A stretch of DNA of 23,278 bases from DASWNP01 sp036399175 (lineage in GTDB: Bacteria > Acidobacteriota > Blastocatellia > Pyrinomonadales > Pyrinomonadaceae): assembly GCA_036399175.1 (NCBI GenBank), contig DASWNP010000033.1, positions 1 through 23,278 on the forward strand, in the 5' to 3' direction. This document shows positions 1-7,704 of this stretch, one piece after another. A program made the translations under genes and the position numbers. The notes under the pieces were generated by a model. It was given only the letters and a program-made list of their open reading frames with translations, did not search any database and was not told the origin of the DNA. The stretch's first letter is position 1, and each line of letters opens with the position of its first letter.

Positions 1-1
1 C

Positions 2-787
2 TTCATGTTCTACGGCCTCGCCACCAACAAACTCGACACCGGAAGCTTGCGCTTCACGCACGTCCTCGAAGACATTCAGAGTTTGAACGAGAAGGCCATG
101 CGCGCCGTCTACGACGTGACGGCCATCAGCTTTCACGCTTACGCCTACATCTCGGACAAGTACGCGCTCCTGCCGCACGGCGCGAGCATCGGCGACAACT
201 ACGGCCCCATCGTCGTCTCGCGCGAGAAGTTCAAACCGGAAGAACTCGCGTCGCTGAAAGTCGCCGTGCCGGGGAAGCTGACGAGCGCGTTCCTCGCCTT
301 GAGCATCCACACGCCCGATTTCCGATACGAGGTTGTGCCCTTCGACAAGATCATCGAGGCCGTGCAGGAGGGGCGCGCCGACGCCGGGCTGCTCATCCAC
401 GAGGGGCAGCTTTTCTATCAAGACCTGGGACTGCACAAAGTCTTAGACCTCGGCGAATGGTGGCACGAGCGCACGGGCTTGCCGCTCCCGATGGGCGGCA
501 ACGTGATCCGCCGCGACCTCGGCGCGGAGACGATTTCGCGCGTCTCGAAGTGCCTCCACGACAGTATCCGCTACTCGCTCGACAATCGCGCCGACGCGCT
601 GGAATACGCCATGCAGTTTGCGCGCGACATGGAGCCGGAACTGGCCGACCGCTTCGTCGGCATGTGGGTCAACGAATTGACGCTCGATTACACCGAGCGA
701 GGCCGCGCCGCCGTCCAGCGCCTGCTCGATGAAGGCGCTCGTTGTGGCATTATCCCGCACCGCGTCGAAGTCGAATTTGTCAGTTGA
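2..787 (+). CDS. mqnD: 1,4-dihydroxy-6-naphthoate synthase MqnD, 5'-truncated by window edge
   Basis: Converts cyclic dehypoxanthine futalosine to 1,4-dihydroxy-6-naphthoate in the futalosine route to menaquinone; cytoplasmic. The visible protein has the periplasmic-binding-protein-like fold typical of MqnA/MqnD. Recognisable pieces are FMFYGLATNKLDTG at the beginning, DVTAISFHAYAYI, the LTSAFLAL stretch, DAGLLIHEGQ and LGEWWHERTGLPLPMGGNVI. The reading frame is open to the window edge, and an F codon precedes the first Met as in the family's NDTFMFYG motif. That Met is therefore internal, and roughly 15-25 N-terminal residues are missing. An imperfect hairpin terminator follows. Family assignment is from remembered motifs and is strong; MqnA, the sister enzyme, lacks the HEGQ/GGNVI context. 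Confidence 0.92.
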   Translation, partial: FMFYGLATNKLDTGSLRFTHVLEDIQSLNEKAMRAVYDVTAISFHAYAYISDKYALLPHGASIGDNYGPIVVSREKFKPEELASLKVAVPGKLTSAFLALSIHTPDFRYEVVPFDKIIEAVQEGRADAGLLIHEGQLFYQDLGLHKVLDLGEWWHERTGLPLPMGGNVIRRDLGAETISRVSKCLHDSIRYSLDNRADALEYAMQFARDMEPELADRFVGMWVNELTLDYTERGRAAVQRLLDEGARCGIIPHRVEVEFVS

Positions 788-810
788 GCAGAGAAGGAAG
801 AGGGTTTCTT

Positions 811-850
811 AGCAGGCGGCGGCTTCATATCGGCTGCCTCCTGCTTTCTG
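811..850 (+). terminator. Probable terminator after mqnD
   Basis: An imperfect 13-bp inverted repeat (811-823 against 833-845, two mismatches, 9-nt loop) lies 24 nt after the mqnD stop and is followed by a short T-rich stretch. The T tract is weak, so this is a moderate call. Confidence 0.5.
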
Positions 851-861
851 TTATCCTCAAT

Positions 862-877
862 CTCGAAAGCTTTCGAG
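862..877. promoter_or_regulatory. 16-bp perfect palindrome
   Basis: CTCGAAAGCTTTCGAG is self-complementary across all 16 bases with no spacer. That suits a dimeric regulator or restriction-type site better than a hairpin. It lies between the mqnD terminator and the promoter at 1005. Function is unknown. Confidence 0.35.
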
Positions 878-1004
878 GTGAGGAATGAACACAGACCGGC
901 TCGTAGCGTGCGTATGAGACGGTATCTTCGTAGTTGCTGCCGAATGTTCCTCACTCGATCAAATAGCCGAGCTGCGGTCAATCCGACCCGGTTAATGAAA
1001 GTCC

Positions 1005-1033
1005 TTGACAGCGCCTACAGTACAGCGTAGATT
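1005..1033 (+). promoter_or_regulatory. Sigma70-type promoter TTGACA-N17-TAGATT
   Basis: A perfect -35 (TTGACA, 1005-1010) and a good -10 (TAGATT, 1028-1033) are separated by the optimal 17 bp. The next gene begins at 1394, so transcripts would start about 350 nt upstream of it. The promoter could instead serve a small RNA in the gene-poor stretch. Confidence 0.55.
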
Positions 1034-1393
1034 AGCCGCCGTATTTGCGGCAGTGTCTCACACTCTGGAACCGGGAACGCGTTGTCGCATTCTTTAGTTT
1101 TTATTACCTCGTTGCACGCTGTAGCGTTCTCTCTGACCGTACACAGTATCCACAGGCTACTCTAACCCGATCCGCACCACTGCGGCTTCTCACTGATGGG
1201 TTACTTCCTTACGTATCCCGTCATCTCGCGCTTTGCGCCCTAAACACGTCCTTTCCGTGAGGGAGCGTGCCCGACCGTTCAACCACCAAAAACTCGTGAC
1301 CTCGGCCCCCGCCGAGAGAGTCTCTCGCGTGGGCTGAATGATTCGACTTCGGCAAGAGAGGAGTCGGATTGACCGGCAAGAAAAAGGAGCGTT

Positions 1394-4300
1394 ATGAAAA
1401 GAAGGTCTTTGCCTGTTCTAATCACTCTCGTCTTTTCTATCTTTTGTCTTTTATATTTCGGACCTTCTAAAGCGCAATCAGCTCAGGAGACAACTCGCCT
1501 GTTCGATTTGATCGGCACGGAGAAATCAGCCGATGCGCAAGACTCCAGGCCGCTCGCCTCGATTGCCGGGGTGCGTGAGCAGGAGATCAGCGTCAACTTC
1601 GGCGACATCAATTTTGAAGCCGCGCAGGGGCTGTCAATCCCGCTGCTCGATGGGAAAGCGTATGAGGCTGTTCGGAGTGAGTCGGAAGGCTTTGCCCGGC
1701 TTGACGCTGACGAATTCACCTGGCGCGGGAAGATTTACCAGGACGGCTGGAGCGGCGACGTGATTTTGACCGTCAAGGGTCAGGCCATGTCCGGCCTGAT
1801 TTATTCGCCGGGGGGCGTTTATGAAATCGTCCCGCAGGAAAATTTCAGACATCTTCTAGTTGAAATAGACCAGAGCCGATTCCCTGCGTGCGCCGGAGCG
1901 ATTCCCGCAAAGACGGAAACAGAAAGTAGGGATGAGAACACACAGTCAACAGCCGACGTTCCGGTCGCTCCCGATGATGGAAGCCAGATTGACGTGTTGG
2001 TCGTTTATACAGCGCATGTACGCTCGGCTCTGGGCGGTACGACGCAAACTCAGGCTTTTATTCAACAAGCCGTCGCCAGCTCAAATTCAGCCTACCAAAA
2101 CAGCGGCATCAATCCGCGTCTGCGGCTGGTCAGCACACTGGAAGTCAACTACAACGAAGCCGCCGGGACTTTAGATGCGGCTCTCAATTGGGTGGACAGC
2201 GATGCGACGGTCGCCGCCGCGCGAGACAGTGCGAAAGCCGACCTGGTGGCGATTCTCATTGAAAACGCCAGTGATGGCTGCGGGCTGGCGTATGTGATGC
2301 GCAGCGTCGGCGCGGGGTTCTCCGTCAATGCTTTTTCCGCCACCGCTCGGTCTTGCGCGGTGGGCAATCTCAGTTTCGCCCACGAACTTGGACACAATCA
2401 AGGCTGCGAACACAATCCCGAAAACGGCCCGCCCGCCAACTCGGCGTCGTACCCCTACGCCTTCGGGCACTACGTCAACGGCTCCTTCCGCACGGTCATG
2501 TCATATGCCAACCCGTGTACGTCAGGCTGCACCCGCCAGCCATATTTTTCAAACCCGTCGGTCACTCTCAACGGTTTTCCAACCGGCATCGCCGACCAGC
2601 GTGACAACCACCGCGTCATCAATAACACTGCGCTGACCATCTCACAATTCCGCGAGAGTGGTGGCGGCGGCGGAAGCTCCCCGAACCTCACACCCTACCA
2701 GCCCACCGGCTGGTCGGACAAGGTAGTCGTCTCCAACACTACAGGCACGAGCACCGATAGCACGCTCAGTACCAATAACACGCTCTACGTGGACTGGGCT
2801 GTGATCAATAGCGGAACGGCGGCGACCGGAGCGCGCTTCTATACCAGAATCCTGGTTGACGGGGTGGAACGTAGTGCATGGTTCGTTGACCCGCCGATGA
2901 ACGCGAACAACTACGTCTACCTTCAGGACTTTTCTATCGGCACCTTGAGCGCAGGGACTCATACCGTGACGCTCGAAGCTGACTACTCCGGCGCAATCTC
3001 CGAAAGCAACGAGGCCGACAACAACTATACCAAGACCATCAACGTTGTCTCTCCTACTCAGCCTAATCTGACCCCCTATCAACCGGCAGGCTGGTCGGAC
3101 AAGGTAGTTGTCTCCAGCACTACGGGCACGAGCACCGACGGCAGCCCGCTCAGTACCACCGACACGCTCTATGTGGATTGGGCTGTGATTAACAACGGCA
3201 CCGCCGCGACCACCGCGACCTTCTACTCAAGGGTGCTGGTTGACGGGGTGGAGCGCGGCTCGTGGTACATCAGCCCTCCGATGAACGCGAACGGCTACCT
3301 CTACCTTCAGGACTTTTCCATCGGCAGCTTGAGCGCGGGAAATCATACCGTGACGCTCCAGACTGATTACACCGGCGCAATCTCCGAGAGTAACGAGGCC
3401 GACAACAACTACACCAAGACCATCAACGTCACCGGCAATGGCGCATTGCAATTCTACCCGCTGCCGCACCCGATTAGGCTGCTCGACACCCGCCCGGGCA
3501 TGGCGGCCTGCGACACGCCGGGCGCGGCGCTGGCAGGCGGCTCTTCCCGCACCGAGGTCGCCGTCGGAAGCTGCACGGGCATTCCGGCTGGCGCGCGCGC
3601 TCTGGTCGGCAACGCGACGGTCATTAACAGCCTGACGCCTTCCGCGTCTGGCTTTATCACCCTCTACCCGAACGGAGCGGCGCGACCTACTGCTGCTAAT
3701 GTTAACTACGAAGGAGGCGGCCCGGTAGTCGTCAACAATGCTTTCACCGCCGGACTGAGCGCGGGTGGTGCTTTCAACATCTACGCTCACACAGGCGTCC
3801 ACCTCGTGGTGGACGTGACCGGCTACTACGCGCCACCAGCAGTAGGCAGCCTCTACTATCACCCGCTGCCCGCTCCGGTGCGCCTTCTGGACACGCGTCC
3901 CGGCCAGCCCGCCTGCGACATGCCGGGCGCAGCCCTCGCCGGGGGCGTGCCCCGAACTGAAGTGGCTGCCATCTCCTGCACGGGCATTCCGGCTGGCGCA
4001 CGCGCTCTGGTCGGCAACGCGACCGTCATTAACAGCTTGACGCCTTCTACACCCGGCTTCATCACCCTCTACCCGAACGGAGCGACGCGACCTACTGCTG
4101 CCAATGTTAACTACGAAGGGAGCGGCCCGGTAGTCGTCAACAATGCTTTCACTGTCGGGCTGAGCACGGGTGGTGCTTTCAACATCTACGCTCACACAGG
4201 CGTTCACCTCGTGGTGGACGTGACCGGTTACTACAGCGATCAGCCCAACGACGCCAACGGGGCGGGACTATCCTACTACGGGTTGTCTGCTCCGGTGCGC

Positions 4301-4660
4301 CTTCTGGACACGCGTCCCGGCCAGCCCGCCTGCGACATGCCGGGCGCAGCCCTCGCCGGAGGCGTGTCTCGGATGGAGTTGGCTATCACCTCCTGCACCG
4401 GCGTTCCTGCTGGCTCACGCGCTCTGGTCGGCAACGCGACCGTCATCAACAGCCTGACGCCTTCCACGCCCGGCTTCATCACTCTTTATCCAACCGACAC
4501 CGTGCGACCCACCGCCGCCAATGTTAACTATGAGGGGAGTGGCCCCGTAGTCGTCAACAACGCTTTCACTGTAGGGCTGAACACGAACGGTGTTTTTAGC
4601 ATCTACGCTCTCACCTCCACTCATCTGGTGATTGACCTCTCCGGGTACTACGCCCCTTGA
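1394..4660 (+). CDS. Secreted reprolysin-like (M12B-type) zinc metallopeptidase with CARDB and LLDTR repeats
   Basis: 1088 aa. Order: signal peptide (about 1-28), propeptide-like region (about 35-175), metallopeptidase domain (about 195-420), Gly/Ser linker, two CARDB-type adhesion modules (about 431-550 and 558-678), then three 128-residue modules each opening with a PVRLLDTRPG-type motif (about 687-815, 820-947, 960-1088). Zinc site HELGHNQGCEH at 330-340 (HExxHxxGxxH: H330, E331, H334, H340) with the Met-turn TVMSYAN around 369. The LLDTR modules resemble those that recur in secreted actinobacterial and acidobacterial proteins; their role is not established, and cell-surface or glycan attachment is a guess. 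Strong ribosome binding site AAGGAG. Monocistronic, ending in a large hairpin. Its bases look less GC-biased than its neighbours, and the repeats are close at DNA level, so it may be a recent or mobile domain assembly. Confidence 0.9.
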   Translation: MKRRSLPVLITLVFSIFCLLYFGPSKAQSAQETTRLFDLIGTEKSADAQDSRPLASIAGVREQEISVNFGDINFEAAQGLSIPLLDGKAYEAVRSESEGFARLDADEFTWRGKIYQDGWSGDVILTVKGQAMSGLIYSPGGVYEIVPQENFRHLLVEIDQSRFPACAGAIPAKTETESRDENTQSTADVPVAPDDGSQIDVLVVYTAHVRSALGGTTQTQAFIQQAVASSNSAYQNSGINPRLRLVSTLEVNYNEAAGTLDAALNWVDSDATVAAARDSAKADLVAILIENASDGCGLAYVMRSVGAGFSVNAFSATARSCAVGNLSFAHELGHNQGCEHNPENGPPANSASYPYAFGHYVNGSFRTVMSYANPCTSGCTRQPYFSNPSVTLNGFPTGIADQRDNHRVINNTALTISQFRESGGGGGSSPNLTPYQPTGWSDKVVVSNTTGTSTDSTLSTNNTLYVDWAVINSGTAATGARFYTRILVDGVERSAWFVDPPMNANNYVYLQDFSIGTLSAGTHTVTLEADYSGAISESNEADNNYTKTINVVSPTQPNLTPYQPAGWSDKVVVSSTTGTSTDGSPLSTTDTLYVDWAVINNGTAATTATFYSRVLVDGVERGSWYISPPMNANGYLYLQDFSIGSLSAGNHTVTLQTDYTGAISESNEADNNYTKTINVTGNGALQFYPLPHPIRLLDTRPGMAACDTPGAALAGGSSRTEVAVGSCTGIPAGARALVGNATVINSLTPSASGFITLYPNGAARPTAANVNYEGGGPVVVNNAFTAGLSAGGAFNIYAHTGVHLVVDVTGYYAPPAVGSLYYHPLPAPVRLLDTRPGQPACDMPGAALAGGVPRTEVAAISCTGIPAGARALVGNATVINSLTPSTPGFITLYPNGATRPTAANVNYEGSGPVVVNNAFTVGLSTGGAFNIYAHTGVHLVVDVTGYYSDQPNDANGAGLSYYGLSAPVRLLDTRPGQPACDMPGAALAGGVSRMELAITSCTGVPAGSRALVGNATVINSLTPSTPGFITLYPTDTVRPTAANVNYEGSGPVVVNNAFTVGLNTNGVFSIYALTSTHLVIDLSGYYAP
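2684..3430 (+). repeat. Tandem CARDB module duplication inside the metallopeptidase gene
   Basis: Two consecutive units (about 2684-3055 and 3065-3430) encode nearly the same beta-sandwich module, beginning NLTPYQPxGWSDKVVVS and ending ISESNEADNNYTKTINV. Long DNA runs are almost identical, so the copies arose recently or are kept alike by gene conversion. Confidence 0.85.
3452..4657 (+). repeat. Triple LLDTR-module repeat inside the metallopeptidase gene
   Basis: Three units of about 385 bp at 3452-3835, 3851-4234 and 4271-4657 each encode a LLDTRPG...CTGIPAG...NATVINSLTPS...NVNYEG...VVNNAF...DVTGYY module. Units 2 and 3 share long identical DNA blocks around the PGQPACDMPGAALAGG segment, and are closer to each other there than to unit 1, which has PGMAACDTPG. 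Confidence 0.9.
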
Positions 4661-4671
4661 GGCGTCTGCGC

Positions 4672-4717
4672 ACGCCCCCACAAAGCTGATTAACAATCGG
4701 CTCTGCGGGGGCGTTTG
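4672..4717 (+). terminator. Terminator after the metallopeptidase gene
   Basis: An outer 8-bp stem ACGCCCCC/GGGGGCGT (4672-4679 with 4707-4714) encloses an inner stem (4684-4691 with 4695-4702, one G-T pair, loop AAC), and TTT follows. It starts 12 bp after the stop codon. The U tract is short but the stem is strong. Confidence 0.75.
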
Positions 4718-4779
4718 ATAATCGAGGGTTGTACAGTCGGCGCTTGGCGCGGAATGACAACGGTCGTAGAATCCTCGGC

Positions 4780-5529
4780 ATGCAATCTCCTTCGCAGCTC
4801 TACCTCGATCTGATGAAGCGCGTCTTGACGAACTTTATCTATGAGGACGACAACGCCGGCATGGGGCACCCGCCCCGCTTCGACCCTCACCTGCGCGAGA
4901 ACGGTATGGACTGGCCTTCGCAGGCACATACGATGGTCGGGCGCAAGCGCCTCGACAACATCCAGTTCTGCGCCGAGGCTGCCCTCAGAGACGGAGTGCC
5001 GGGCGACTTCGTCGAGGCCGGCGTCTGGCGCGGCGGCTCCACTATCTTCATGCGCGCCATCCTGCAAGCCTACGGGATAACTGACCGTAACGTGTGGGTC
5101 GCGGACTCGTTCCAGGGACTGCCGCCCCCAGACCCCGCGCGCTACCCGCAAGACGCCGGGGACGAGCATCACAAGATAGACTTCCTGGCCGTATCGCTGG
5201 AGGAGGTGAGGAGAAACTTCGAGCGGTACGGGCTGCTGGATTCTCAGGTGCGGTTCCTGAAGGGATGGTTCAGCGAAACGCTGCCCGAAGCCCCAATCGA
5301 GCGCATCGCCCTGCTCCGCCTCGACGGGGACATGTACGAATCCACGATGGATATCCTGACGCACCTGTACCCGAAACTGTCGGTCGGGGGCTACTGTATC
5401 GTTGACGACTACAAGGCAGTGCCGGCTTGCAGGCCGGCCGTGGACGACTACAGGCGTGAGCACGGCATCACGGAAGAGATAGTCGAGATTGACTGGGCCG
5501 GTGTCTACTGGCAACGCCTCCGCACTTGA
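4780..5529 (+). CDS. TylF/MycF-family SAM-dependent O-methyltransferase
   Basis: 249 aa from the ATG at 4780. A TTG at 4729 would add 17 residues, but family members begin close to the SQLYLDLMKRVLTNFIYED segment. The family name comes from macrocin 3''-O-methylation of a sugar hydroxyl; the real substrate here is unknown. SAM-binding loop GDFVEAGVWRGGST at 75-88. Acidic metal-site motifs RLDGDMYEST (180-189) and IVDDYKAVPAC (207-217) point to a divalent-metal-dependent enzyme. It stands alone between a terminator and a 350-bp gap, with no glycosyltransferase or antibiotic cluster beside it. A lipid, surface-glycan or secondary-metabolite sugar is possible but unsupported by context. No clear Shine-Dalgarno precedes 4780. 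Confidence 0.87.
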   Translation: MQSPSQLYLDLMKRVLTNFIYEDDNAGMGHPPRFDPHLRENGMDWPSQAHTMVGRKRLDNIQFCAEAALRDGVPGDFVEAGVWRGGSTIFMRAILQAYGITDRNVWVADSFQGLPPPDPARYPQDAGDEHHKIDFLAVSLEEVRRNFERYGLLDSQVRFLKGWFSETLPEAPIERIALLRLDGDMYESTMDILTHLYPKLSVGGYCIVDDYKAVPACRPAVDDYRREHGITEEIVEIDWAGVYWQRLRT

Positions 5530-5877
5530 ATATGTAGCCTCGGATTTAAAGCTTTCGCGCTACCGCCACCTTCGCCTTTTGCGCACCTCGCCGGTGAAGA
5601 AGTCGGAGGTAGAATCTCTTCAGCCCCTCATCCCGCCTGACTGCGAAAAGAAGAATACTTATGAGGCGCTCAAGCCGGTCGCACCGCGCTCTTTTGAAGC
5701 CCTGAAACGGATTAGACGGGGAGAGGTGGTTCGAGTCGGGTTAACTCTACAATGCTTTTCAAAGCTGGCAACACGCGCTCGCGCCGGGGCATCTGAATAG
5801 TTTGCCCTGTGGCGCGTTCGCTCTTCGACGTGGCCGTCAGCCAGCACTTCCCGGGCTCAAATTAAAAACGAAGGTTT
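5530..5877. other. Intergenic stretch with no gene seen
   Basis: Open frames here have no ribosome binding site and atypical composition. The only signal I can name is a GAAGG ribosome binding site about 7 nt before the ATG at 5878. No clear terminator follows the methyltransferase. Confidence 0.4.
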
Positions 5878-6720
5878 ATGAAACGCACTCTACTTTCCAT
5901 CGCTTTCGCGCTCGTCTCGCTCGCAACCGTGCAGGCGCAGACGACAACGCAGCAGCAGCCGGCGTCGGCCTCCACTTCATCCGCCGCGCGGATTGATGTC
6001 GAGCGCATCGTGCGCTCTTTCACGGCCAAAGAGTCGGAGTTTCGCCGGGCTCTGAACAACTACAGCTTCAAGCGCGACGCCGTTATCCAGACGCTCGGCC
6101 TCGGCGGGCAGATTTCGGGCGAGTATCGCCGCACCTCGCGCTTCGTCTTCGACGACCAGGGCAACCGCTTCGAGAAGATTATCTTCTTCCCCATGCCGAC
6201 CATTACCGAAATCGGCATCACGGCCGAAGACCTCGAAGACCTCGGCGGCATCCAGCCCTTCGCCCTCGAAGCCTCGAAGGCGCATCTCTACAACTTCAAC
6301 TACGTCGGCAAAGAGCGCATCGACGAAATCGACACGTACATCTTCGACGTTTCGCCAAAGGTGATGCCCGACCCGAAGAAGACTAAAGAGCGCGTCTTCG
6401 TCGGTCGCATCTGGGTTGACGACCGCGACTTGCAGATAGTCAAGGCGCGCGGCAAGGGCATGCCCGAAGATAAGAACAACAAGTACGCCACCTTCGAGAC
6501 CTACCGCGAACAGATTGACGGTCGCTACTGGTTTCCCACCTACACCTACGCCGACGACGAGCTGGTCTTCGATAGCGGCCACGTCGTGCGCGTCCGCATG
6601 CGAGTTCGCTACAGCGATTTCGAGCGGCTGGCGGGCAAGGTGAGAATCGTCGAAGAGGGCGAGCCCGGCGTCGTCGAAGAGCCCGCCAAACCCGCGCCCA
6701 CGCCGACGCCCAAACCCTGA
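5878..6720 (+). CDS. Periplasmic LolA/outer-membrane lipoprotein-sorting-like protein
   Basis: 280 aa with a clear signal peptide (MKRTLLSIAFALVSLATVQA, cleavage after VQA). The mature part alternates strands and acid/aromatic segments resembling the LolA/LolB-like 'outer membrane lipoprotein-sorting' fold: YNFNYVGKERIDEIDTYIFD, VFVGRIWVDDRDLQIVKARG, RYWFPTYTYADDELVF. The C-terminus is a Pro-rich tail (EPAKPAPTPTPKP). Genuine LolA carries lipoproteins across the periplasm. Acidobacterial paralogues of this length are usually uncharacterised, so a lipid- or lipoprotein-handling role is inferred. It is monocistronic and convergent with the acyltransferase; their ends are separated by the GGGGAAA-type inverted repeat. 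Confidence 0.7.
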   Translation: MKRTLLSIAFALVSLATVQAQTTTQQQPASASTSSAARIDVERIVRSFTAKESEFRRALNNYSFKRDAVIQTLGLGGQISGEYRRTSRFVFDDQGNRFEKIIFFPMPTITEIGITAEDLEDLGGIQPFALEASKAHLYNFNYVGKERIDEIDTYIFDVSPKVMPDPKKTKERVFVGRIWVDDRDLQIVKARGKGMPEDKNNKYATFETYREQIDGRYWFPTYTYADDELVFDSGHVVRVRMRVRYSDFERLAGKVRIVEEGEPGVVEEPAKPAPTPTPKP

Positions 6721-6729
6721 AAACTGGAA

Positions 6730-6816
6730 GGGGAAAAGGGGAAAGGGAAAGGGGGAAAGGGGAAAACACAGAAGAGTGTTCTTCCCCTTTTCCCTTTACC
6801 CCTTCCCCTTTTCCCC
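6730..6816. repeat. Inverted heptamer-type purine array between convergent genes (array 1)
   Basis: A purine arm of GGGGAAA-like units (6730-6769) and its pyrimidine complement (6776-6816) form a roughly 40-bp hairpin with a 6-nt loop, allowing a few mismatches. It lies between convergent genes and can act as a bidirectional terminator. The acyltransferase stop codon (6796-6798) and its last residues (GEKGKG) are encoded by the right arm. Confidence 0.8.
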
Positions 6817-7683
6817 TTCGCCTTCTTCTATGCCGAGTTCGCGGGCGACGCTTGAGCGGACGGCTTCGGTGAGTCGCTTGACGTATTCGTCCTTTTCGTC
6901 TTTGTCTTCGGGGTTTGAGAGGCCGTCGGTCGGGACGGGCGGAAGCAGGACCATCTCGATTGTGCCGGGGCTAGCCGTGCCCGTGCCTTTGCCCATGAGC
7001 ACGTCCGTATTCTTCATCACGACGGGGACGAGCGGCACGCCCGCATCGACGGCCATGTAGAAAGCGCCCTTCTTGAAGGGAAGAAGCTGGCCGGGGCGTG
7101 CGCGCGTGCCTTCGGCGAAGACGCCGAAGGAGATGCCGCTGCGGATGCGCTCGGTGGCGGCGCGCACGGTCTCGATGGCGCGCTCGTGGTTCGAGCGGTC
7201 AATCGCCATGATGTTGACGTAGCTCATGCCGTAGCCGAGTATCGGAACTTTCAAAAGCTCCTTCTTGGCGAGCAGGCCGATGCGGCGTCCTTCGCCTGCG
7301 TAGTAAAAGAGCGTCGCCGTGTCGAGAAACGAGCGGTGGTTGGAGACGAAGAGGTAGGTCTGCTGCGGGTCGAGATGCTCTCGTCCCCGGACGCGCACGC
7401 GGACGCCGCTCAGCCGCAGCCAGTTGCGCGCCCCGAAACGCGCCCAGGGGTAAACCCAGTGGCGACGCCCCGCCAGATAGGCGATGAGCAGCGCCGGGGG
7501 CCCGAAGATGAGCAGCAAGAGCGCCGCGACGAATAGAGACCACCAGTAATGCAGACGCCCGACGAGCGAACGCCCCGCCGCCCGAGGTGTGCTAGACTCG
7601 GCGAGCCGCGCCTCAAGCGCCGACGCTTTCGTTTCTCGGCGTAGTTCACGTCGCTCTTCAACCGACGTTTCTTCAGCCATCAT
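6796..7683 (-). CDS. plsC: PlsC-type 1-acyl-sn-glycerol-3-phosphate acyltransferase
   Basis: Transfers an acyl chain to lysophosphatidic acid in phospholipid synthesis; membrane-associated. A hydrophobic segment (about 46-71) is followed by the acyltransferase motifs NHRSFLD (115-121, the NHx4D catalytic pair), FAEGTRARPG (189-198) and VPLVPVVMKN. I place the start at the ATG at 7683 (295 aa). An ATG nine codons upstream (7710) overlaps the divergent peptidase start, and the next codon after 7683 is also ATG. None has a clear Shine-Dalgarno. The acidic C-terminus ends in low-complexity GEGEKGKG drawn from the repeat array. A related acyltransferase with another acceptor cannot be excluded. 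Confidence 0.88.
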   Translation of the reverse strand: MMAEETSVEERRELRRETKASALEARLAESSTPRAAGRSLVGRLHYWWSLFVAALLLLIFGPPALLIAYLAGRRHWVYPWARFGARNWLRLSGVRVRVRGREHLDPQQTYLFVSNHRSFLDTATLFYYAGEGRRIGLLAKKELLKVPILGYGMSYVNIMAIDRSNHERAIETVRAATERIRSGISFGVFAEGTRARPGQLLPFKKGAFYMAVDAGVPLVPVVMKNTDVLMGKGTGTASPGTIEMVLLPPVPTDGLSNPEDKDEKDEYVKRLTEAVRSSVARELGIEEGEGEKGKG

Positions 7684-7704
7684 TTCATTTGAAAGACTAT
7701 CGGG

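Larger units (their letters stand above)
788..1393. other. Gene-poor 600-bp region upstream of the metallopeptidase
   Basis: I see no convincing gene here. The longest open frame, a 71-codon one at 1045-1260, has no ribosome binding site and an implausible composition. The stretch holds the mqnD terminator hairpin, the 16-bp palindrome, a TTGACA-N17-TAGATT promoter at 1005-1033, a short CGAGAGA/TCTCTCG inverted repeat at 1313-1327, and the strong AAGGAG ribosome binding site just before the ATG at 1394. If the promoter is used, the metallopeptidase mRNA has a leader of about 350 nt. Confidence 0.5.

Noticed and set aside
1045..1260. 71-aa open frame between mqnD and the metallopeptidase
   Set aside because: No ribosome binding site and an unconvincing composition.
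3227..4207. 326-aa open frame on the minus strand
   Set aside because: Antisense to the metallopeptidase repeats. Its internal repetition only mirrors the coding repeats on the other strand.
4690..5514. 274-aa open frame on the minus strand
   Set aside because: Antisense to the TylF-type methyltransferase, which has clear SAM and metal motifs.
5489..5800. 103-aa open frame overlapping the methyltransferase end
   Set aside because: Starts inside the methyltransferase in another frame, with no ribosome binding site and no recognisable domain.
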